From assembly GCA_032871835.1 (NCBI GenBank), contig CM065298.1, positions 14,699,096-14,763,095 on the forward strand: 64,000 bases of DNA, given 5' to 3'. Numbering within the stretch: the first letter of the stretch is position 1; every line of letters starts with the position of its first letter. This DNA is from Dipteronia dyeriana (lineage: Eukaryota; Streptophyta; Magnoliopsida; Sapindales; Sapindaceae). The translations under genes were made by a program, and so were the position numbers. Shown here one piece after another: positions 56,632-64,000 of this stretch. Below the pieces are notes generated by a model. It was not told the DNA's origin. It did not search any database and saw only the letters and a list, made by a program, of their open reading frames with translations.

Positions 56632-57794
56632 ACTATATTTTTCTACTAGGAATATCTTAAAGTTAACAATTCCACTAATGGAGCTTAAAAGAAGGAATCG
56701 TGTCCTTTTGAGCTTTTCATGTTTCATACACTTGGTGGGGCATTCTTGTTCCCAAACAGACAGATTACTCCAGGGCCAACAACTCAAAGATGGGGATGAG
56801 CTGCTTTCAGCAAGTTGGGATTCTTTAGCCCTCAAGATTTAACAAACCGTTACTCAGGAGTATGGTACAATAGGCCTAAAGACGCGATGCTTATGTTGTA
56901 TGAAGAAGATTATTATGAATCAGTGTGGGTTGTCAACCAGAACAACCCAATCTCATATCATTCTGGATGTCTTACAATAGATATATAGCAGTTATGGCAA
57001 TTTGAAAATTTTACACAACGGAGGAAGTCCTATTGTAATAAGTTCAGTTCAAGGATCCAGAAACACAAGTGTGACTCTCCTACAATCTGGCAACTTATGG
57101 GTTGTTTGTATTTTCCATTATAAGTCTTATAATTAGGTCTCAGCACTTAAATTAAGAGAATTAGTCAATTAGATTTTTTTTTTTCAATTTATATCTTATT
57201 ATATATATGATAGAGAAAGCAAAACTTTTTAGCTTTTCACTTATATAATAAGTCATAATTAATACTTTCACTGTTAATTCCACAATTAACCTTAACCAAT
57301 TATCTATTACCAAAAATAAATAAAAAATCCACAATTTCCTAAATAACCCAAACCCTAACCCTAACACTACACTAACCCTAAATTAACCTAGGAGGAGCGC
57401 CTCCCTAGGATTTAATCGGAGGAGGCCGGTCGGCCTCCTCCTTGCCTCCGGAGGAGAGAAGACTTTAAAGAATGAGAGATTGAACAATTCCAAATCACCT
57501 ATGTACTACCACCATGGCACTAGTGTTGTTGTCAGTTCCGTTTCAATAACTATTGAATATGATTCCTTCGACGACCACCTCATCTCCGGAGGTGTCAGGT
57601 TCGAACGACGGGTGTAGATCGGAGATCAGATGTTCTAGCTGTGGATGAGCGAGGAAGGAGGTGACACCCCATAAATAACGAGAGAAGGATTTGGTGAGCT
57701 CGACTCTGGATTGGCACGGCAGTGGAAGCGGGAGCAGCGGAGGTGGAGGCGGTGGCGGTCGAATCTTTTCTGATTTCGTTCGCGATTAGGCGAA

Positions 57795-58676
57795 TGATCA
57801 GAATTATTTATATACATATTTGAGGTCCCCATTACCTAGATTTTGTTCTTCTTTTCGAGCATATTTTGGTATTTGATGTGTTTGTAAGCCTTGTGTAGGT
57901 GCATGTTTCCTACGAAAGGTATTTGAGCTTAATTGAAGAGTTTTGGAGGTTACAAGAGTTGAAATTGGAATTGTTTGTGCAGTACACCTAGCTTTGGAAG
58001 GTCATATCTCTCTCCTCATATTGAAATACATTGCCACTAACCACATTTAGAAAAGCCTCGGAAGTCTACTTTTTAACACACTTTACAAATTGCGATTCTA
58101 AGGTTTCTGGAGGAAGTTATGACTGTTTTCATAACGGTGCGGAGAGCTGCGCGATATACGTACCGCGTGAGACCAATTTCCGTATTGCGAAAATGGGTAG
58201 AAAACTCAAAAATAGTGATCCGCGGTATGCCTGTTGATGCCTACTACTGAGTTTTCTGCCCATTTTTGCAGTATGCACGCGATACGAAAATTGATCTCAC
58301 ACGGTAAGCGTACCGTGCAACTCTGTGCACCGTTATAAAAATGACCATAACTTCCTCTAAAAATCTTAGAATCGCAATCTGTAACCTATGTTGGAAAGTA
58401 GACTTCTGGGGTTTTTCGAAATATGGTTATGGGTAATGTAGTTCAATCTAAGGAAGGAGATATGGCATTCCGAAGTTGGGTGTATTGCACAAATAATTCA
58501 AATTTCAACTCTTCTAACCACAAAAACTCTTCAATTAATTTTAAATATCTTCCGTAGCGAAGATATATCTACACAAGGCTTACAAACACATCAAATACCA
58601 AAATATGCTCGATATACACGAAAAAATAATAAAAGCTAGGTAATATGAACCTCAAATAGGTATACAAATACGATCA
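57795..58676. mobile_element. Foldback element with inverted arms of about 420 bp
   Basis: The left arm (about 57795-58215) and right arm (about 58250-58676) are inverse copies. For example, gaggtccccattacctag on the left faces ctaggtaatatgaacctc on the right, and tttgtaagccttgtgtag faces ctacacaaggcttacaaa. The centre is near 58230. The arms match the 3' part of the repeat at 2827-4945. Ends tgatca / cgatca are flanked by gcgaa and acgaa, a possible 5-bp target copy. A transcript would fold into a long hairpin. Confidence 0.8.
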
Positions 58677-59125
58677 ACGAACAAATCGATGACTTCGATT
58701 GCGGGGGTTTGGTGATCGGTGACCGATGAATCTTTCTAAATATGTCATGATGGGTGACCCGCGACATTCACGGTTGCGGATGTTGGTACGTGGCGGTGGC
58801 GGTGAGGTAAAGGGTTGATTGTTTGGTCGTGATGGACTGATGCCACTGATGGCTATTTGGTTTTATTTTAATTAAAATGTTTAAATTGATAAATAAAATT
58901 TTAAATGAAAACAAATAACTTTTTTATATAAAAAATATTTCTTAAAAAAATTGAAAATACATTTTAAAAATAAAAATAAAATATCTTACAAGTTAAAGGA
59001 TTTGTTAAAATAGGTATATAATAGTAAAATTAAAACCACTTAATATTTAAGTGGAATACTCTCAGATAAAAAACAAACAAACAAGAGAATATTAAATATT
59101 AAGTGGTATTACTTTACTTAGGTTA

Positions 59126-59521
59126 GGGGCTGTTTGTTGTTTTACCATAAAACTTATTGTCTCTTATATCTTAAATTAAGATAAATCGGTATAGTAAATT
59201 ATTTTTACTTTTATTTTATTAAAAAAAGTGGTATAGTAGAATATTTTAGTAAATTTTCATAAATATCCTATAACAATACATACAATTACAATTTTATCCG
59301 CACATAATTAATAAAATCCTAAAAATCAATTTTTTAAAATTTTCCAATTTTGAAGAAACCTTAATACAACCTAATCAATTTTACATCTGTAATAAGTCAT
59401 CCAAAATGGAAAAAAAAAACATAGGTGTATTATAATATCTTGATTTATAAAATTTATTCATATGTTTAACAAATTAAGGTTTTATAAGAGTTTAGATAAA
59501 AAAAAACAAACAAACAGCCAC
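59126..59521. mobile_element. Tourist/Harbinger-type MITE
   Basis: It starts ggggctgtttgttg and ends aacaaacagccac, inverted termini with one or two mismatches. It is flanked by tta on both sides (59123-59125 and 59522-59524), as PIF/Harbinger elements are. It is 396 bp and non-coding. Confidence 0.8.
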
Positions 59522-59799
59522 TTACTTAAAATAAGATCTTTTAATACTTGAGACAAAAAAAAAAATAATACACCCCCTAGTCCTTCATGAAACCAGTTTA
59601 AATGGATCTATAAAGCGGGTGCTTTGGAAAAGCTTTGATTATCCAACTAATACACTTTTTCCCGAAATGAAACTGAGAATTAACTTGCAAACTGAACATA
59701 AATGGTTTCTCTAGTCCTGGCTTATCGATAACTCTCATGCTCAAGGATCATATACCCTTGGCATGAACCCCAACACCTCAAACCTGTTGATCCTCTAGC

Positions 59800-60208
59800 T
59801 TACTGATAAAGATCAAGTTATGGGAGAATTGCATATATCATAGTGTTAAGGGTGAAGATCAAGTTATAGGAGATTCGCATAAATCATGGTGTTGACTATA
59901 ACTTGATTTATGTAATTTCATCAATCACCTATGATGAAGACAATAGCTTAATTTATGGGAGGCATATTTTTAGGATTCAAATTATGATTTTTATTTGTTT
60001 AATTTTATTTGTTTTTCTTCTCCTATATAATGGAGCTTTGTAACCATTTGAGAGGGAAGTTGAGTTGATTGATAAAATTTTAGTTATGAAATTTCTTATT
60101 TTTGCTCTCTTGGTATTCATGTGAATCAACAAGTTAGCAATGTGTTCACAGTCCTGGGTATTCCCAGAATCAACATGGCTTGATCACCTAGCGGCGCTAC
60201 ATCACTTG
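59800..60208. mobile_element. Unclassified retroelement-like fragment replacing part of gene F
   Basis: This block stands where about 110 bp of ectodomain sequence should be. It contains a repeated gatcaagttat(g/a)ggaga phrase (about 59811 and 59860), a TATA-like cctatataatgg (about 60023) and a T-rich tail, reminiscent of an LTR. I found no clear ends or target duplication. Confidence 0.4.
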
Positions 60209-60374
60209 CACTTCAAATGAACAAGAAACATACTTCAGCTATTCTACAAACGAAGATTCTATATCATTTCCAATTTTAACGGTTGATCCAGATGGTAGTC
60301 TCACATATGATGGTGGAGATATGTCATATGGTGTTTGCCCAATATTTGAGAACAAGATGACCCCGATATGCAGG

Positions 60375-61071
60375 TAGGGATGGCAAAGGTCAGGGTCGGG
60401 GATGGGGGAATTCTTTTCCATCCCTATCCCCATCCCCATCCCCATCCCCATCCCCATCCCCATCCCCGTTGGAGGGGTCTTCCCCATACCCGTCCCGTTT
60501 CCCATCTAATATTACTATACATTTAAGAATTACAACTTTAAAAAAATTAGAAATTCGTATTTAGTTCAAAATCAAAGATTATATAAAACAAACCAACTCT
60601 AAAGTTTAGTTGAAAAAAACTAGTGGAAATGGTGAAATATATCACCTTTTTTAAGGTGTGTTGTGATGATGTCACCCTTTTAATAACATAAGTTTAAAAG
60701 ACACCTATTATGGTGAACTGTCCAAACTATCCATAAACTTTAATTTTTTAAAAGCCTCTTTCTGAACTCGGTGGTATCTCCCCAAAAAAGTTGTCTGAAA
60801 AACTTGACTCTCTCTCCAGATTCTGCAGTAGAAGGTAACAAATATTTATGATCTTCACTTAAATTTCTTTTATGCATTTAAGATATTTTGCATTCATTTC
60901 TGTGTGGGTTAACAATGTATCAATTCCTAGATATCAATGTATCCATTTCAGATTCTGCACTAGAATGCTTTTTTCTTGTGTGACCGAGAATATTTAACAA
61001 TGAATCGAGCTTATTTTATATTGCAACGAGCTCTTGTTTAGTTTGAAAAAAAATGCTCGACAAAAAATGCT
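60375..61071. mobile_element. Possible Ac/hAT-type left end and gene-free flank
   Basis: tagggatggcaaagg starts at 60375 exactly where gene F homology stops; TAGGGATG is the kind of terminus seen in Ac-like hAT elements. A CCCCAT hexamer repeat (about 60419-60470) follows. No matching right end (ttgccatcccta) is visible, so it may be truncated or extend past the window. The rest of the stretch shows no gene. Confidence 0.4.
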
Positions 61072-61860
61072 CTATCCCTTAGGAAAAGTTCTCGATCCCT
61101 GGAGAAAGGTTCTCGAACCATTATAAAAGTTCTCGATAATTTAACAAATAATATCGATCCCTTAAAAAAGTTCTCGATCCCTTAAAAACTTTCTCGATCC
61201 CTTATAAAAAGTTCTCGGTCCCTCCGAAAATATTCTCGATCCCTTGAGAAAAGATCTCGATCCCTTGATAAAAGTTCTCGATAATTTGAAGAATATTCTT
61301 GATCCCTTAAAAAAGTTCTCGAACCGTTAGAAATGTTCTCGATCCCTTAAAAAAAATTCTCGTTCCGTTGTTAAAAGTTCTTGATCCATTAGAAAAAGAT
61401 CTCGTTCCCTTGTTAAAAGTTCTCGATCCCTTGATAAAAGTTCTCGATAATTTGAAAAATATTCTCGATCCCTTAAAAAAGTTCTCGAACCGTTAAAAAA
61501 GTTCTCGTTCCGTTGTTAAAAGTTCTTGATCCCTTAGAAAAAGTTTTCGTTCCTTTGTTAAAAGTTTTCGATCCCTTAATAAAAGTTCTGGATAATTTGA
61601 TAAATATTCTCGATCCCTTTAAAAAGTACTTGAACCGTTAGAAATGCTCTCGATCGCTTAGAAAAACTTCTCGTTCCCTTGTTAAAAGTTCTCGAACCGT
61701 TATAAAAAGTTCTCGATAATTTGACAAATATTCTCGATAAAAGTTCTCGAATCGAACATTTGTAAAAGTTCTCGATCCTTTGTAAATTATTCTCGAACCC
61801 TTGAAAAAGTTCTCGATCCAAAGCACTCGATCCCTTATAAAAAGCACTCGATCCATTTGA
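61072..61860. repeat. Imperfect minisatellite of gttctcgatccctt-type units
   Basis: About 38 units of roughly 20 bp run together, each built as (a)gttctcga followed by tcccttaaaaa, accgttaaaaa or taatttgaaa. The taattt variant recurs near 61127, 61277, 61439, 61586 and 61709, giving a looser period of about 120-160 bp. The array ends about 70 bp before the MULE coding region. Confidence 0.9.
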
Positions 61861-61932
61861 AATTTTTGTAATTGTAAAAGTAATTTTTTTTATCTGTTAA
61901 TAATTGATTGTGATGATGATTTTCACAGGACA

Positions 61933-64000
61933 ATGGATCGGGTTAGATTAGTAATATCTTACAACAGTCAATGGGAGCAATTACCTTATGAAAGTCAGAG
62001 GTTTCTTGGTTCTGATAACTAAGGAATGTATGTGTCCAGAAATATGACTTACGAAGAGCTGGTGTCGATCTTACAAACCGTTGTGAAGTACGATGTGAAC
62101 AAATACATTGCTGATCTACAATCTATATCAATTGTTCCCGAGACAATATGTCGCACATTTATAAGAAATGACGACGATGTTTTGTTTATGCTAGGGGAAG
62201 ATAGGGTAATCCCTAAAGTATGTGTCAGTTTAATTGAGAGGGTTGCATGAGGTGTCATCGGTGAAGAAATCCCTCGTCATGATAACACCTAACAATTTCG
62301 ATCTTCAGGCGGAAGCAACCAGTTTTTCACAGAAAGAAGTGGGATTGACGGTAGGGAAAACCTATGTGGTGTCCCACTGGAAGTAGCTGACCATGGTGAT
62401 ATAGTTGGAGCTCAATTGGACGATGATTTCAGTTGTCAAATTGAAATGAACGTTGGGCAGTACAACCACCAATACAATGAGATGTACAATGACATGAACA
62501 ATGAGCAGAACAATGAAACTCATAACCTACCAATCCATGAGGTGGCTAATGAGGCAAATTTACATCCGGTACATAATGTACCAAACAATGAGGAAGATGA
62601 AGAACCGTTCGAAATCGAAAGACGTGCAAGACGTGTCCACATATGTAGTTCCACTGCAGTAGATATAGTTGGGACATCTGAGGTCCGGCCTGTTATAACT
62701 CCAGTTGATTCTGAGAATGCCAGATTTTGGGTTATTTCAGGAGCAGAATCATACTCGTTTGGTATGGGTGGAAGCAGGAGCTTGTTAGAAGATAAACCTA
62801 CCAGCATGATATATAAAGATCAATTTTTTCCTACTAAAAAGAATTTGAAGAGATTGGCTAGCCATTTTGCAATGCGGCACAACTTCGAGTGAAAGGTGAA
62901 AATATCGAATAAGACAACATTACATCTGGTTTGTTTGATGGAAAAATGTACATGGAAGTTAATAGCGGTTAGGAGAGATAAAGCGACATACTTTCAAGTA
63001 TGAAGTTTTATCAACGAACACACTTGTCTGTTGGAGGAGATTCACCACCGTCATCGACAAGCTAGTGCAGTCATAATTGGAGAAGTGGTTGCACCTAGAT
63101 TGCAGCAACAGGATGGTCGACTAATGCGTCCGAATGACATAATCGCCGACATGAAAACAATGTATGGCATCCAAATAATATACAGTAAGGCATATCAAGC
63201 TCTTGATTATGCATTGTCACTCACCTATGGAACGCATGAGGAAAGCTTCTAACTGCTGCCATCATTCGGTTACGTGTTGGAACAACAAAATCCCGGAACG
63301 ATTACAGACTTACAGTGCGATAAAAATGGTAAATTCCTATACTTTTTCATGTCGTTGGGTGCCTCACTCAGAGGATTCCAGAGGTGTATGCATCCAGTTA
63401 TTGCCGTTGATGGTACCCATTTAAAGGGTAGATTCGGGGGCACAATGTTTGTTGCAACTACACAAGATGGGAATGAACAGGTTTATCCAATTGCTTTTGG
63501 GTACGGTGACTCAAAAAACAACCTATCATAGGAGTGGTTTTTGGATTGCTTGAAAGGTGCCCTTGGCCATATAGATGATTTGGTTTTCATTTCTGATCGA
63601 CATGCAAGCATTGAAGCAGGGATTTCTAAAGTGTTCCCTTATACCACCCATACCATATGTTGCTGGCACTTTTATAAAAATATTAAGAAGATATATCATA
63701 AAAAAGATGTTGTCGTAATAATGGATAAAGCAGCCCGAGCGTACTCTGAGTTGTAATATAACCGGCACATGGAAGAGTTACGCAACTTACACCCGAATGC
63801 ATATGAATATGTAATTGATACCGGTCCACACAAGTGGTCCCGTGTTCACTGTCCCGATAGAAGGTATAGGGTCATGACAACAAATGCTGCAGAATGCATA
63901 AACTCATGCCTTAAATTTGCACGGCAACTGCCTATGTTGACTTTGACAGAGTTTATTAGGAATATGCTAAAACATTGGTTTCACGATCGTCATAGGGCTG
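61933..64000 (+). pseudogene. MuDR/MULE transposase pseudogene, cut by the window end
   Basis: ATG at 61933 follows an acceptor-like ttttcacag. The N-terminal segment (MDRVRLVISYNSQWEQLPYE; SRNMTYEELVSILQ; CRTFIRNDDDVLFMLGED) is typical of plant MuDR-family proteins. A DNA-binding-type MuDR segment follows at about 62780-62990 (DQFFPTKKNLKRLASHFAMRHNF). The catalytic domain has VIAVDGTHLKGRFGG (first Asp, about 63406), VFISDRHASIEAG (second Asp, about 63597), CCWHFYKN, and an Ala-Ala-Glu motif near 63890 as a candidate third acid. Stops occur at about 62020, 62248, 62890, 63529 and 63756. The last two are in-frame nonsense within an otherwise continuous frame. It continues beyond 64000. A zinc knuckle and the element's inverted ends are not visible. 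Confidence 0.88.

Larger units (their letters stand above)
57098..59576. mobile_element. Nested insertion with Harbinger-like ends, inside gene F
   Basis: Gene D reads ggcaacttagtcctgcatg through this site. In F the sequence breaks after ctta (tta 57095-57097) and returns at ctagtcc (cta 59577-59579), fitting a 3-bp TTA-type target. The ends tgggttgtttgta and tacaccccc are loosely inverse-related, as in PIF/Harbinger elements. It encloses a foldback element and a clearer Harbinger-type MITE. No transposase is seen. The ends are less certain than the fact of insertion. Confidence 0.6.
56678..60374 (+). pseudogene. Receptor gene F: type II S-receptor-like kinase pseudogene in pieces
   Basis: The start MELKRRNRVLLSFSCF and the signal-peptide region match gene B. 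A 13-bp loss near 56808 shifts the frame, and lectin pieces continue to 57097. A nested element follows (57098-59576). The lectin resumes at 59580 (VLHETSLNGSI-like, then SFDYPTNT- and MKL-like segments) and runs to about 59800. About 400 bp of foreign sequence replace the next part. Ectodomain sequence reappears at about 60209-60374 (TSNEQETYFSYSTNEDS, VCPIFENKM). There it stops at the start of another element, at the same point (atatgcag) that continues into coding sequence in B and D. No PAN, membrane or kinase part is in the window. Confidence 0.88.

Noticed and set aside
60239..60505. Minus-strand ORF with Gly-Met repeats
   Set aside because: It is a shadow of the CCCCAT hexamer repeat plus antisense of gene F.
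61576..61856. Minus-strand ORFs with repeated arginine, glutamate and phenylalanine-rich units
   Set aside because: They translate the minisatellite and have no independent support.

Overview
The window is nuclear DNA of a flowering plant, most likely a eudicot. It is AT-rich, with GT-AG introns, plant-type receptor kinases, plant telomere-like (TTTAGGG) blocks and many plant transposons. The species cannot be named from the sequence. There is one complete cellular gene (49870-53164). Almost everything else is decayed gene copies and mobile elements.

The backbone, 16.5-60.4 kb, is a cluster of G-type lectin S-receptor-like kinases of the CES101/At1g67520 kind. A two-gene module, type I (starting MATKGR...) followed by type II (starting MELK...), occurs three times in tandem: A-B (16496-29759), C-D (37852-44600) and E-F (49870-60374). 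Only E reads through as an intact gene (8 exons, 837 codons as annotated). A carries frameshifts, a nonsense codon, a mutated splice acceptor and a Copia element in intron 4. C keeps an intact ectodomain and membrane exons but has a dead kinase. B, D and F are heavily broken. Remains of a third lectin gene lie before C and before E. Type-I genes carry two consecutive, homologous, phase-1 transmembrane exons, which raises a question about splicing and topology.

The left flank (0-16 kb) holds a non-autonomous hAT element (586-2277), a Ulp1/C48-protease pseudogene split by a 2.1-kb repeat, an array of GATTACACGC motifs, a MITE, and two adjacent hAT elements with dead BED-finger transposases (8371-12244 and 12365-15671). 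A second copy of the first of these lies in opposite orientation at 30502-34367, between modules 1 and 2, with a perfect 8-bp target duplication.

The spacers in the 34-49 kb region carry several small elements whose insertion sites can be read from an empty paralogous copy. The right end (53.8-64 kb) has a solo-LTR-like element, nested Harbinger-like and foldback elements inside gene F, an imperfect minisatellite of about 20-bp units, and a decayed MuDR/MULE transposase running off the window.

All coordinates and alignments were made by eye. Element ends supported by terminal repeats plus target duplications are firm; class names for non-coding elements are less so.
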